Source: Amycolatopsis umgeniensis (GTDB lineage Bacteria; Actinomycetota; Actinomycetes; Mycobacteriales; Pseudonocardiaceae). From it: a stretch of DNA of 64,000 nucleotides. A model generated the notes under the pieces. That model had not been told where the DNA came from. It saw only the letters and a list, made by a program, of their open reading frames with translations, and did no database searches. Made by a program: the position numbers and the translations under genes. Below, piece after piece: positions 9,991 through 18,924 of the stretch; positions within the stretch are counted from its first letter, which is position 1, and the number at the start of each line of letters is the position of its first letter. The stretch is taken from contig NZ_JACHMX010000001.1 of assembly GCF_014205155.1 (NCBI RefSeq), positions 6,076,001-6,140,000 of the forward strand. Direction: 5' to 3'.

Positions 9991-10809
9991 ATGTCCAAGC
10001 TAGCACCTGAACCGCACAAAAACCGGCAGATGGCGGAGTGGTTCGGTCTCGACGCGGCGCGTTACGACCGTGCCCGGCCCGGCTATCCCGGCGCGCTGGT
10101 CGACAGGATCATCGGGTTGAGTCCCGGTAAGAACTTCGTCGACGTCGGCTGCGGCACCGGCCTGTCTTCCCGCCCGTTCCAGGCGGCGGGCTGCACGGTG
10201 CTCGGCGTCGAACCGGACGGGCGGATGGCGGACGTCGCCCGCGGGCGGGGCCTCGAGGTCGAGGTGGCCAAATTCGAGGACTGGGATCCGGCGGGCCGCA
10301 CCTTCGACGCGGTGGTCTCGGGTACGGCCTGGCACTGGGTGGACCCGCTCGCGGGGGCGCGCAAGGTGGCGGGCGTGCTGGCCCCGAACGGCCTGCTCGC
10401 GTTGTTCGACAACGGTTTCGAGCTCCCGGAAGCGGTCATGAAGGCTCAGGGCGAGGCGTATCGCCACGCCATGCCCGGCGTCACGTTCCAAGAACCGTCC
10501 AAAGAGGACAGGGAAGGCAACGTGGAGGAGTACGCCAAGCAGATCTACGCCAAGCAGTACGTGAAGGCCGCCGAAGGCATCCAGCAGACCGGTGCGTTCA
10601 CCGAGCCACGAGAACTGCGCTTCGAATGGGAACGCGTCTACACCCGCGACGAATGGCTGGATCTGGTCCCCACCCAGGGCGGTATGAACCACCTCGACGA
10701 GGACGCGCGTGCCCGGTTCCTCTCGCACCTCGGCTCGGCGATCGACGAACTCGGCGGCACCTTCACCATCCACTACGCCACCGAAGGCATCACCGCGACA
10801 AGGCGGTGA
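9991..10809 (+). CDS. Class I SAM-dependent methyltransferase, substrate unknown
   Basis: This is a 272-residue protein. [15 protein letters not shown] (from about residue 46) is the glycine-rich SAM motif, [14 protein letters not shown] supplies the acidic ribose contact, and [15 protein letters not shown] is the motif IV region typical of UbiE/trans-aconitate-methyltransferase-like enzymes. It does not resemble MtfA or Bmt, the N-methyltransferases of vancomycin-type clusters, as I remember them. Its place between gtf genes suggests tailoring, but the flanking repeat spacer leaves room for a later insertion unrelated to the antibiotic. GT5 starts 26 bp downstream on the same strand. Confidence 0.75.
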   Translation: MSKLAPEPHKNRQMAEWFGLDAARYDRARPGYPGALVDRIIGLSPGKNFVDVGCGTGLSSRPFQAAGCTVLGVEPDGRMADVARGRGLEVEVAKFEDWDPAGRTFDAVVSGTAWHWVDPLAGARKVAGVLAPNGLLALFDNGFELPEAVMKAQGEAYRHAMPGVTFQEPSKEDREGNVEEYAKQIYAKQYVKAAEGIQQTGAFTEPRELRFEWERVYTRDEWLDLVPTQGGMNHLDEDARARFLSHLGSAIDELGGTFTIHYATEGITATRR

Positions 10810-10835
10810 AGGCCATCGGGAAAAGGGGATCCGTC

Positions 10836-11993
10836 ATGCGGGTGTTGTTCTGGGCGTACGGTCCACGCGGCGACGTCGAACCGTTGGTGGCGTTGGCGGT
10901 GCGGATGCGGGAACTCGGCGCGGAGGTGCGGATGTGCGCGCCTCCCGACTACGTGGAGCGGCTGGCCGAGGTCGGCGTGCCGCACGTGGTCGTCGGTGAA
11001 TCGGTGCTCGAAGGGGCCCGCGGCGGACTGGGCGGGCCGCCCGACCCCGCGCAGGCGGCCGAGGGGATCGCCGAGCAGTTCGCCAAGGTGCCCGCCGCGG
11101 CCGAGGGGTGTGACGCGGTGGTCGCGAGTGGTCTGCTGACCGGCGCGATCGCCGTGCGGTCGGTGGCCGAGAAGCTCGGTATCCCGTACTTCTTCGCGGT
11201 CGCTTCCCCGGTTCTCCAGCCGTCGCCGGAACAGCGGGCCATGTACAACCAGGGTATCGACAAGATGTTCGGCGGCGCGCTCAACGATCAGCGGGCGGCG
11301 ATCGGCCTGCCGCCGGCGCGGAACCTCTTCGACTTCGGCTGCACCGAACGTCCCCTGCTGGCGGCGGACGAGGTGCTGACCCCGCCCCGGCCGGAGCTCG
11401 ACGGCGTGCGGACCGGAGCGTGGATGGTGTCCGACGACCGTCCTCTTCCCGAGGAGCTCGAAGCGTTCCTGGCGGCGGGTGAGCCACCGGTGTACGTGGG
11501 TTTCGGTAGCTCGCCCGCACCCGATGACGCCGCCAGGGTGGCCGTCGAGGCGATCCGCGCCCAGGGCCGCCGGGTGCTCCTTTCCCCTGGTTGGGCCGAT
11601 TTGACCCTGCCCGACGACGGCGCCGACTGTTTCGCCGTCGGCGAGGTGAACCTGCAGGCGTTGTTCGGCCGGGTGGCCGCCGCCGTCCATCACGGCGGTG
11701 TCGGGACGACGCACGTCGCCACGCGGGCCGGAGTTCCCCAGGTCGTGGTCCCTCAGATCGCGGACCATCCGCATCACGCGGGCAAAGTCGCCGAGCTGGG
11801 TGTCGGGGTGGCGCACGACGGCCCGAACCCGACCGTTCAGTCCCTTTCGGCCGCGCTCGTCAGGGCTTTGGCTCCGGAAACCCGGGCGCGGGCGGCCGCG
11901 GTGGCGGGCACGATCCGCACCGACGGGGCGACGGTGGCCGCGGAACTGCTGCTCGAAACGGTCAGCCGGGAAAGGCCGTCTGTTTCTGTCTGA
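10836..11993 (+). CDS. Glycopeptide glycosyltransferase 5 (GtfA-like)
   Basis: This is a 385-residue GtfA-E family enzyme. Its acceptor region ([22 protein letters not shown]) matches the GtfA pattern better than GtfB, so it may attach an amino-deoxysugar, possibly to beta-hydroxytyrosine 6. The donor loop is [11 protein letters not shown]. It is split from the first four gtf genes by the two methyltransferases. Its 3' end is a diverged copy of the tract shared by GT1 and GT2. The ATG at 10836 begins the family N-terminus [16 protein letters not shown]. The EvaC-like gene follows 47 bp downstream. Confidence 0.89.
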   Translation: MRVLFWAYGPRGDVEPLVALAVRMRELGAEVRMCAPPDYVERLAEVGVPHVVVGESVLEGARGGLGGPPDPAQAAEGIAEQFAKVPAAAEGCDAVVASGLLTGAIAVRSVAEKLGIPYFFAVASPVLQPSPEQRAMYNQGIDKMFGGALNDQRAAIGLPPARNLFDFGCTERPLLAADEVLTPPRPELDGVRTGAWMVSDDRPLPEELEAFLAAGEPPVYVGFGSSPAPDDAARVAVEAIRAQGRRVLLSPGWADLTLPDDGADCFAVGEVNLQALFGRVAAAVHHGGVGTTHVATRAGVPQVVVPQIADHPHHAGKVAELGVGVAHDGPNPTVQSLSAALVRALAPETRARAAAVAGTIRTDGATVAAELLLETVSRERPSVSV

Positions 11994-12040
11994 ACCACCT
12001 TGGCTGGAAAAACGAGTAAGGAAACAGGAGAGAACCGTCC

Positions 12041-13306
12041 ATGAGCGCCACCGGAAAGCAAATGATCGCCGACAGCTGCCGCATCTGCGGCAACAAGGAA
12101 CTGTTGCCGGTACTGGATCTCGGCTCGCAAGCCGTCACGAGCGTGTTCCCGCGGACCCGCGGCCAGGTCGTCCCCGTCGTCCCGCTCGAACTGGTGAAGT
12201 GCTCGCAGGGTGGCTGTGGACTCGTTCAGCTCAAGCACACCACCGACTCCAGCCTGATGTACGGCCACGGCGGCTACGGCTACCGGTCCAGCATCCGGCC
12301 GTACATGATCAACCACCTGCACGGCATCGTCGGTCAGGTCACCGATCTGGTCGACCTCAAGCCCGGTGACCTCGTCGTCGACATCGGCAGCAACGACTCC
12401 ACCCTGCTGCGCGGCTACCCGGCGGGCGGCCCGGAACTCGTGGGCTTCGACCCCAACGGCGAACAGTTCCGCGAGCTGTACCCGGAGAACGTCGCCCTCG
12501 TCGCGGACTACTTCACCGGCAAGGCCTTCATCGATCGCTACGGCGCCCGGCGCGCCAAGGTCGTCACCTCCATCGCCATGTTCTACGACCTGCCCCGGCC
12601 GGTCGAGTTCATGCAGGAGATCCACGACATCCTCGACGAGGACGGCGTCTGGATCTCGGAGCAGGCGTACCTGCCGTCCATGCTGGACATGGTCGCCTAC
12701 GACGCGATCTGCCACGAACACCTCGAGTACTACGCGCTGCGGCAGTTCGAATGGATGGCCGAGAAGGTCGGCTTCACCGTCCTCAAGGCCGAGATGACCG
12801 AGGTGCACGGCGGCAGCATCCGGGTGACCATGGCGAAGAACAGCGGCCACCACCGGGTGGACGAAGCCGGTCTCGCGGCTTTCCGGCGCAGCGAAGAAAA
12901 AGTCGGCCTGCACACGATGGCCCCTTACGAGAAGTTCGCCGCCAGGACCAACGCGCACCGGGACGAACTGCGCGACTTCCTCGACGCCTCGAGGGCCGCG
13001 GGGAAGCTGACCCTGGGCTACGGCGCGTCGACCAAGGGCAACGTGATCCTCCAGTACTGCGGGCTGACCGAGAAGGACCTGCCCGCCATCGGCGAGGTCA
13101 ACGCGGACAAGTCCGGCTGCTTCACCCCGGGAAGCGAGATTCCCATCGTGTCGGAGGAAGACGCCAAGGGGCAGAAGCCCGACCAGTTGCTCGTCCTCCC
13201 GTGGGGTTACCGCGACAGCTTCATCGAGCGCGAGCACGAGTACCTCGCGAACGGCGGAACCCTGGTGTTTCCCCTTCCCCAGCTCGAAATCAAGTCGTCC
13301 TCCTGA
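12041..13306 (+). CDS. evaC: EvaC/DvaC-like dTDP-hexose C-methyltransferase
   Basis: This is a 421-residue protein with the three-part sugar C-methyltransferase layout. An N-terminal zinc-binding domain starts at CRIC (residues 13-16) with a later CSQGGC. A SAM domain carries VVDIGSNDSTLL, and the active-site region reads CHEHLEYYALRQ. A C-terminal Rossmann-like domain carries GYGASTKGN. The family methylates C-3 of dTDP-3-amino-4-keto-2,3,6-trideoxyhexose on the way to vancosamine-type sugars. Together with evaA, evaB and evaD this predicts a C-methylated amino sugar, unless the gene is vestigial. An AGGAGAG-type ribosome site precedes the ATG. Confidence 0.85.
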   Translation: MSATGKQMIADSCRICGNKELLPVLDLGSQAVTSVFPRTRGQVVPVVPLELVKCSQGGCGLVQLKHTTDSSLMYGHGGYGYRSSIRPYMINHLHGIVGQVTDLVDLKPGDLVVDIGSNDSTLLRGYPAGGPELVGFDPNGEQFRELYPENVALVADYFTGKAFIDRYGARRAKVVTSIAMFYDLPRPVEFMQEIHDILDEDGVWISEQAYLPSMLDMVAYDAICHEHLEYYALRQFEWMAEKVGFTVLKAEMTEVHGGSIRVTMAKNSGHHRVDEAGLAAFRRSEEKVGLHTMAPYEKFAARTNAHRDELRDFLDASRAAGKLTLGYGASTKGNVILQYCGLTEKDLPAIGEVNADKSGCFTPGSEIPIVSEEDAKGQKPDQLLVLPWGYRDSFIEREHEYLANGGTLVFPLPQLEIKSSS

Positions 13307-13324
13307 CGAGTTTCCCGCTGTGAG

Positions 13325-13352
13325 AGCAGGCATGGCCCTTGCCATGCCTGCT
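13325..13352 (+). terminator. Rho-independent terminator after evaC-like gene
   Basis: A 12-bp perfect stem, AGCAGGCATGGC against GCCATGCCTGCT, closes on a CCTT tetraloop and is followed by TCTCTGTTT. It sits 18 bp after the evaC stop and marks the end of the oxyC-to-evaC transcription unit. Confidence 0.85.
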
Positions 13353-13413
13353 TCTCTGTTTGTCCAGGCTTCGCCTGTTGTAGCGCGGCAACGCCGTCAC
13401 CAGACTTACCCTC

Positions 13414-14238
13414 ATGTTCGAAGACCCTGAGACGGCCCGGGTGCTGGCGATATCCCCCCATCTGAACGACGCGGTCCTGTCCGTCGGGGCCGGCTTGGCG
13501 CAGGCGGCGCTCGACGGGGCGAAAGTGATCGTCCATACGGTGTTCGCCGGGAGCGCGCCGCCTCCGTATTCCGCGGCGGCGGAACGCATGCACGCGGTGT
13601 GGGGGCTCTCGCCGCACGAGGACGCCACGCTTCGCCGCCGTGAAGAGGACATCGCCGCTCTCGATCACCTGGGGGTGACGTATCGGCACGGCCGGTTCCT
13701 CGACTCCATCTACCGCAAGCGGCCGGACGGTCAATGGCTGGCGTCGCCGGTGGCAGGCGGAGCGAAACTGGCTGTCCAGGAACGTTCGTCGGACAGTGAC
13801 GGTGAACTCGTCGCCGAGATCAAAGAAGACCTCGAGTCGGTCATCGAAGAATTCGGCCCCACGCTGATCGTGACCTGCGCGGCCATTCTCGATCACCCCG
13901 ACAATCAGGTCGCCCGCGACGCCGCGTTGTTCGCCGCGCACGAGAAGAACATTCCGACCCGGCTGTGGGAAGACCTTCCTTACGCGGTGACCAGGCCCGG
14001 CCCGGTCGAACTCCCGCCGGGCTTCCACCGCGGTCCCGCTGTTTTCAGCCCCGCCACCGACGGGACGCGGACACGGAAATTCCAGGCCGTGGAGTGTTAC
14101 TCTTCCCAGCTGGGAATGCTCAACGGGCGCGCCAAGAACATGTTCGAGCGGCTGACCGAGCACGCACGCAACAATTCCCCGGACGGCGGCTACGGCGAAA
14201 CGACTTGGCCGGTTGTCCGCGACGAAGTGAACAGCTAA
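13414..14238 (+). CDS. PIG-L/LmbE-family de-N-acetylase
   Basis: This 274-residue protein starts its catalytic domain with ISPHLNDAVLSVG, a variant of the PHxDD zinc-binding motif of GlcNAc-PI/mycothiol-type deacetylases; a distal histidine lies in AAILDHPDNQ. Balhimycin and vancomycin clusters carry a homologue at the same place, and teicoplanin and A40926 clusters use a related enzyme to deacetylate the glucosamine at residue 4. Whether this product has an N-acetylated sugar cannot be seen. It follows a strong terminator, so it starts a new unit with the membrane glycosyltransferase 47 bp downstream. Confidence 0.85.
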   Translation: MFEDPETARVLAISPHLNDAVLSVGAGLAQAALDGAKVIVHTVFAGSAPPPYSAAAERMHAVWGLSPHEDATLRRREEDIAALDHLGVTYRHGRFLDSIYRKRPDGQWLASPVAGGAKLAVQERSSDSDGELVAEIKEDLESVIEEFGPTLIVTCAAILDHPDNQVARDAALFAAHEKNIPTRLWEDLPYAVTRPGPVELPPGFHRGPAVFSPATDGTRTRKFQAVECYSSQLGMLNGRAKNMFERLTEHARNNSPDGGYGETTWPVVRDEVNS

Positions 14239-14285
14239 ACCTGACCTCCCCTCATCGACGCCGTATCACGCCCGGAGGTACCGGA

Positions 14286-16148
14286 GTGTCCGCAATACTC
14301 ACTCATCTGCCGTCGCCACCCCAGGACTCGCCTCCTCCCGAAAGCGGGCGAAACCGTTGGGCCGTCTGGCGTTCGCCCGCCGGTCAGCCGCCGTGGGCCC
14401 GGCCCGCGCTGCTGGGCATCGCGTTCGTCGCGGTGGTCCTCTACGCCTGGAACCTGCCCCGGGTGGACTACGCGCCCCTGTATTCGGACGCCGTCAAGAG
14501 CATGTCCGGGAGCTGGAAGGCGTTCCTGTTCGGCGCCGTCGACCCGCAGGCGACGGCGACGCTCGACAAGCTCGCCGGTTCATTCGTGCCGCAGGTCGTC
14601 TCGGCCAAGATCTTCGGCTACAGCGAATGGTCCCTCGCGCTGCCGCAGGTGATCGAGGGCGTGATCTCGGTACTGGTGATGTACCGGGTCGTGCGGCGCT
14701 GGGCGGGCGTCGTGCCCGGACTGCTCGCCGCGGGCATCTTCACCCTCACCCCGGTCGCCGCGTCCATGTTCGGGCACAGCATGCAGGACGGTCTGCTGAC
14801 CATGTGCCTGGTGCTCGCCGTCGACGCGTATCAGCGTTCCGTCCTCGAGGGGCGGCTCCGATCGCTGGTGTGGGCGGGAGTCTGGATCGGGATCGGCTTC
14901 CAGGCGAAGATGATGCAGGCGTGGATGATCGTGCCCGCGCTGGCGATCGGCTACCTGCTCACCGCGCCGATCGAGACCCGCCGCCGGGTGAAGCATGTGG
15001 GGATCGCCGGAGTGGTGATGCTGGCGGTTTCGCTGTCGTGGATCGCGCTGTACACCTTCACCCCGGCCAACGCCCGTCCGTATGTCAGTGGCACCACCAA
15101 CAACAGCGCCTTCGCGATGGTGTTCGGATACAACGGTCTCGCGCGGGTGGGCATCAACATCCCCGGCGCCGTGCCGGACGCCGGCCGGGCGGGCGGGGCA
15201 CCGTCGCTCGGTCCGCCCGACCATCCGCTGAACCTGTCGGAAGCCGGTCCGGGTGACCTCGGCCAGGGGCCCGGCGACCGGGGCCCCGGAGACACCGGAC
15301 CCGGCGACACGGGGCCGGGCGCCGGGCCGGGACCCGGGGACACCGGACCTGGAGACACGGGGCCTGGTCCTGGGGACACCGGGCCTGGTGACACGGGGCC
15401 GGGAGCGGGGCAGCCGGGGCCGGGACAGGGCCAGCCCGGACCTGGAGACGTGCTGGTGCTCCCCAACGGGGACGTGATCGTGGGACCGGGTGGCGGACCG
15501 CCTCCCCAGATGGACCAGTCGAAGGTCGAGAGCCGGACAGACCCCTTGGGGTGGAACAAGTTGCTCGACGGTCACCTCGGCGTCGCGATCTCCTGGCTGT
15601 TCCCGCTGGCCTTCCTGGCCCTGCTCTGCGGGCTCTGGTGGTCGCGCCGGTCCGAGCGCACCGATCCGGTGCGCGGCGGACTGGTGATGTGGGGCGTGTG
15701 GCTCGTGACCTTCACCGTCGTGTTCAGCCTGGGGGACGTCGCGCACACCGCGTACGTCGCCTCGTTCGCCCCCGCGATCGCCGCCCTTTCCGCCCTCGGG
15801 ATCGTGACGTTCTGGCGGGCGTACCAGCGCGGCGGCCGGGCGGCCTGGATACTGCCGATCGCGATCGCTGCCCAGCTGGCTTGGAGTGCGTGGCTCTGGT
15901 CGCACTATCCCAACTTCCTACCGTGGGCGAGGTGGGGCACGCTCGCGCTGGGCGTGATCGCGCTCGTCGTGCTGGTTCTGGCGCGAGTGCGCAAGAGCTC
16001 GTCCACCGGGTTGGTGACGGCGGGGCTCGCCATCGGCGTCGCGGCCGTACTCGCCGCGCCCGCCACGTACGCCGTGTCCGTACTGGACTCGGACTACTCC
16101 GGCAGTTCCTTCGACGCCAACGCCGGACCGGCTTCGGGATCCGCGTGA
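14286..16148 (+). CDS. Membrane glycosyltransferase of ArnT/PMT type with Gly-Pro-Asp repeat loop
   Basis: This is a 620-residue polytopic protein. The N-terminal half has about six hydrophobic spans and the PMT_2-like VDYAPLYSDAVKSM region, where the first loop of C-type glycosyltransferases normally carries the catalytic acidic residue. A low-complexity segment of GPGDTGPGD repeats (about residues 325-395) sits in a loop, and further spans follow. Balhimycin has a homologue here (orf3). In teicoplanin and A40926 a related polyprenyl-phosphate-mannose enzyme mannosylates residue 7, so mannosylation is a fair guess. The GTG at 14286 has GGAGG 7 nt upstream. Confidence 0.82.
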   Translation: MSAILTHLPSPPQDSPPPESGRNRWAVWRSPAGQPPWARPALLGIAFVAVVLYAWNLPRVDYAPLYSDAVKSMSGSWKAFLFGAVDPQATATLDKLAGSFVPQVVSAKIFGYSEWSLALPQVIEGVISVLVMYRVVRRWAGVVPGLLAAGIFTLTPVAASMFGHSMQDGLLTMCLVLAVDAYQRSVLEGRLRSLVWAGVWIGIGFQAKMMQAWMIVPALAIGYLLTAPIETRRRVKHVGIAGVVMLAVSLSWIALYTFTPANARPYVSGTTNNSAFAMVFGYNGLARVGINIPGAVPDAGRAGGAPSLGPPDHPLNLSEAGPGDLGQGPGDRGPGDTGPGDTGPGAGPGPGDTGPGDTGPGPGDTGPGDTGPGAGQPGPGQGQPGPGDVLVLPNGDVIVGPGGGPPPQMDQSKVESRTDPLGWNKLLDGHLGVAISWLFPLAFLALLCGLWWSRRSERTDPVRGGLVMWGVWLVTFTVVFSLGDVAHTAYVASFAPAIAALSALGIVTFWRAYQRGGRAAWILPIAIAAQLAWSAWLWSHYPNFLPWARWGTLALGVIALVVLVLARVRKSSSTGLVTAGLAIGVAAVLAAPATYAVSVLDSDYSGSSFDANAGPASGSA

Positions 16149-16562
16149 CCGATCCGCGCCACCCTGGTGTCGCGAAAGCCACTTTCAGGACATCAGACGT
16201 CCCGAAAGTGGCTTTCGCGACACCCGAAGCCGGCACGCAAGCAGTGACCCGCCAAGTTCGCCTTGCTCCTCTCACCGCTCACGAGACACCCACGACGCCG
16301 ACTGTGTGGATTTTGGGACGTTAGATGACCAGAAATCCACACAGTCCCGCGTGACCGGCCCGATCGCGACAGCCGGGACGCCGGAGACCTGAGACTGTGT
16401 GGAAATAGGGACGCTCACTGTCTCTATTTCCACACAACCCACGTCGGTCTCTTGAAAGAACGTCGTATTCGCCACGAACCCGAGGTTCCCCCAAGCGCGT
16501 GAAGGCCCCCTTCCCTCGGCTCAGCCGAGGGAAGGGGGCCTTCACGCGCTATCGCACAGACC
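16149..16562. repeat. Convergent intergenic region with four long palindromes
   Basis: This 414-bp region lies between convergent genes and holds no ORF of merit. Four palindromes are present. One is at 16166-16224 (TCGCGAAAGCCACTTTC with inverted partner). One is at 16301-16345 (ACTGTGTGGATTT with AAATCCACACAGT). One is at 16396-16437 (TGTGTGGAAATAG with CTATTTCCACACA). The last, at 16494-16550, has two perfect 28-nt arms around a single C and ends 12 bp from the hpgT stop, so it is likely that gene's terminator. None has a long U tract. Bases 16161-16252 recur nearly unchanged at 44145-44231. Confidence 0.88.
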
Positions 16563-17864
16563 TCAGAGGCGCGCGGTGATCAGGTCCGCCAGCCGCGAAA
16601 CGCCCTCTTCGATCAGTTCCGGGGTGAGCAGGCTGATCGACAGCCGGAGCTGGTGGAATCCGCCCTTGCCGCCGTAGAAGTGATGCATCGGGGTGAACAG
16701 CACGCCGTGGTCGCGGGCCGAGCGTTCCAGCAGATCGTCGTCGACGACGAAAGGCACGGTGACGGTGACGAAGAAGCCGCCCGTCGGAGTGTTCCAGCTG
16801 ACGCCCTCGCAAGACCCGAGCCTGCGGCTCAGTTCGCCCAGCGTCAGGTGGAGATTGCGCTGGTAGATGGAGATTTCCCGGGTGTTGGCCTTGGTCAGGC
16901 TGAAATCGTTGAGCAGCAGCTTCCCGGCGATCACCGCCTGCGCGATGGGGGAGGTGTTCACCGTGAGCATGCCCTTGAGCTTGGAAAGCTGGTCGGCGAA
17001 CAGGCCGCCGCCCGCCATCCGCTGATCCGCCACCGCGTAGCCGACGCGGGCGCCGGGCATCCCGGTTTTGGCGAAGGAGCCGAGATAGACCACGGACCCC
17101 GACCGGTCGAGGGATTTCAGCGCGGGGAGCCGCTCGGAGCCGAACAGCCCGTACGCGTTGTCCTCCAGGAGCAGGATTCCGTGCGCCTCGGCGACGTCGA
17201 GAAGACGGTGGCGGGAGGGCAGGTCCATGCTGGTGCCGGTGGGGTTGGCGAAGTTGGGGGTCACGTAGCAGGCCCGGACCCGCTTGCCCTGTTCGTCGGC
17301 CCGTTTCAGCTGGAGCACGAGGTCGTCGGGGTCGATGCCGTTCTCGTTGGACCGCACCGGCCAGACGGGGGTGTCGGTGAGCAGCGCCGCGCCGGTCAGC
17401 CCGACATAGGTGGGGGCGGGGGCGAGCAGCACGTCCCGGTCACTCGCCCGCAGCGTGCGGAGGACCAGGAACATGGCCTCCTGGGCGCCGACGGTGACGA
17501 CCACCGATTCGGGGGCGGCGTCGATGTTCTCGTCTTCGGCGAGATTCCGGGCGATGAGATCGGCGATGACGCCCTTGGTGGTGCCGTATTGGAAGAGAGT
17601 GCGGGTGACCCCGGCCTCGTCCAGTTTCCGATCGCGCCGCAAATGGTCGCAATAGGCGTCGATGTACTGGTGAATGAGGCTGATGTCGAAGAACTCTTCG
17701 TACGGCCGTCCTGCCGCCATGGAAATGGCCACAGGGTATTCGTCGATCAGCTCGTTGAGCAGATTCATCGACGAGATGGCCGGATCAGTGAGCGATCCGT
17801 GCAGCGTTTCCACGTTCAGCTGAGTGGACAGACCGTTTGAATCCATGAATACTAGGATTTCCAT
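16563..17864 (-). CDS. hpgT: 4-Hydroxyphenylglycine aminotransferase
   Basis: This is a 433-residue fold-type I PLP aminotransferase. YLGSFAKTGMPGARVGY holds the PLP-binding lysine, NFANPTG the aspartate-aminotransferase-like substrate loop, and LLEDNAYGLFG the pyridine-nitrogen aspartate. It converts 4-hydroxyphenylglyoxylate to L-4-hydroxyphenylglycine with tyrosine as donor, completing the HmaS-Hmo route, and also transaminates 3,5-dihydroxyphenylglyoxylate. The sequence is strikingly like vancomycin HpgT and balhimycin Pgat. The start at 17864 (MEILVF) follows that N-terminus; an ATG at 17846 is the alternative. It is the only minus-strand gene in this part of the cluster and diverges from bhp. 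Confidence 0.94.
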   Translation of the reverse strand: MEILVFMDSNGLSTQLNVETLHGSLTDPAISSMNLLNELIDEYPVAISMAAGRPYEEFFDISLIHQYIDAYCDHLRRDRKLDEAGVTRTLFQYGTTKGVIADLIARNLAEDENIDAAPESVVVTVGAQEAMFLVLRTLRASDRDVLLAPAPTYVGLTGAALLTDTPVWPVRSNENGIDPDDLVLQLKRADEQGKRVRACYVTPNFANPTGTSMDLPSRHRLLDVAEAHGILLLEDNAYGLFGSERLPALKSLDRSGSVVYLGSFAKTGMPGARVGYAVADQRMAGGGLFADQLSKLKGMLTVNTSPIAQAVIAGKLLLNDFSLTKANTREISIYQRNLHLTLGELSRRLGSCEGVSWNTPTGGFFVTVTVPFVVDDDLLERSARDHGVLFTPMHHFYGGKGGFHQLRLSISLLTPELIEEGVSRLADLITARL

Positions 17865-18093
17865 ACGCCGTTGAGGTGTCAAGAAAAGGCGGTGGACGGC
17901 GCGATGATTTCCGTCGCGCTCCGGCTGTCCATCGCCGAATCCTCCGGACACTCGATCTCTGAAGGTACGGTCGAGTCCGTGCCGCCCATCCGGCGAGGAC
18001 GGACCCGTTGAGGGGAAACACTTTCGCCAGGAATTCACCGGCGGCCTCACCATCGAATCGCGGCGCAGAAGCCGCACTCCCGACAGGAGCATC
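17865..18093. promoter_or_regulatory. Divergent promoter region hpgT / bhp
   Basis: This 229-bp gap separates divergent hpgT and bhp and must hold promoters for both. TTGACA reads toward hpgT at about 17874-17879, but a -10 box at proper spacing is not clear. An inverted pair GTCC...GGAC lies at 17937-17949. Bbr/StrR-type regulators bind inverted GTCCA/TGGAC half-sites, but the spacing here is too short for a confident call. GGAG precedes the bhp start. Confidence 0.5.
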
Positions 18094-18924
18094 ATGCTGA
18101 TGACAACCGAGAACGGGATCCGGTTGTCCTACAACGATTGTGGTGACGGCCCGCCGGTGCTGCTGCTCACCGGCACCGGGGCGCCGAGTTCGGTGTGGGA
18201 TCTGCACCAGATCCCCGTACTCCGCGCCGCCGGCTTCCGGGTGATCACCATGGACAATCGCGGGATCCCGCCGAGCGACGACGGCACGGACGGGTTCACC
18301 ATCGAAGACCTCGTCGCGGACGTGGCCGCCCTGATCGACTACCTGGACGCGGTGCCGTGCCGCGTGATCGGCACGTCGATGGGTTCCTACATCGCGCAGG
18401 AGCTGGCACTCACGCATCCGGAACTGCTGGACTCGGTCCTGCTGATGGCCGCCTGCGGCAAGAGCAGTCTCGTCCAGCGGGTACTCGCGGAAGGCGAGGC
18501 GGAACTGATCGAGCGGGGTATCGAGCTGCCCCCGGATTTCCTCGCCGCCGTTCGCGCCATGCACAACCTGGGGCCCGCGACACTCGCCGACGACGACCTC
18601 GCGGGCGACTGGCTCGACCTGTTCGCCGCGGCGGGGGCCTGGGGGCCGGGTGTCCGCGCGCAGCTGTTGCTGAGCGCGTTGCCCGACCGCCTCGAGGCCT
18701 ATCGCTCGATCAAGGTGCCCAGCCACGTCGTCTCGTTCGAGCACGATCTCGTGGCGCCGCCGGAAGCCGGGCGGGAGCTGGCCGCCGCGATCCCCGGCGC
18801 GACACACCGCACGATTCCCGGCTGCGGGCATTTCGGCTACCTGGAGAACCCGGAAGCGGTGAACCGCGAGCTCCTCCGGTTCCTGCGCACGGAATCCCGC
18901 GAGACACTGGGAGAGACCGCATGA
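18094..18924 (+). CDS. bhp: Alpha/beta hydrolase releasing beta-hydroxytyrosine (Bhp)
   Basis: This is a 276-residue alpha/beta hydrolase with nucleophile elbow GTSMG (Ser95), a late acidic residue in SFEHDLV and the terminal GCGHFG histidine. In balhimycin, Bhp acts as a thioesterase that frees beta-hydroxytyrosine from the BpsD carrier after OxyD hydroxylation. Gene order bhp-bpsD-oxyD is the same here. The stop overlaps the bpsD start (ATGA at 18921-18924), so translation is coupled. Either ATG 18094 or 18100 could be used; the GGAG upstream favours the first. Confidence 0.92.
   Translation: MLMTTENGIRLSYNDCGDGPPVLLLTGTGAPSSVWDLHQIPVLRAAGFRVITMDNRGIPPSDDGTDGFTIEDLVADVAALIDYLDAVPCRVIGTSMGSYIAQELALTHPELLDSVLLMAACGKSSLVQRVLAEGEAELIERGIELPPDFLAAVRAMHNLGPATLADDDLAGDWLDLFAAAGAWGPGVRAQLLLSALPDRLEAYRSIKVPSHVVSFEHDLVAPPEAGRELAAAIPGATHRTIPGCGHFGYLENPEAVNRELLRFLRTESRETLGETA

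Noticed and set aside
12671..12750. Loss of a catalytic Tyr in the EvaC-like protein (CHEHLEYY versus YHEH in TcaB9-type enzymes).
   Set aside because: CHEHLEYY is, as I recall, common in a related C-methyltransferase clade, so the change alone does not suggest inactivation.
16494..16550. Insertion-sequence ends.
   Set aside because: The arms meet around a single base with no transposase between them; a hairpin terminator fits better.
17875..17895. A sigma-70-like hpgT promoter pairing TTGACA with TAGTAT downstream.
   Set aside because: The spacing is 22 bp, too long, and TAGTAT would lie inside the coding region from the preferred start.
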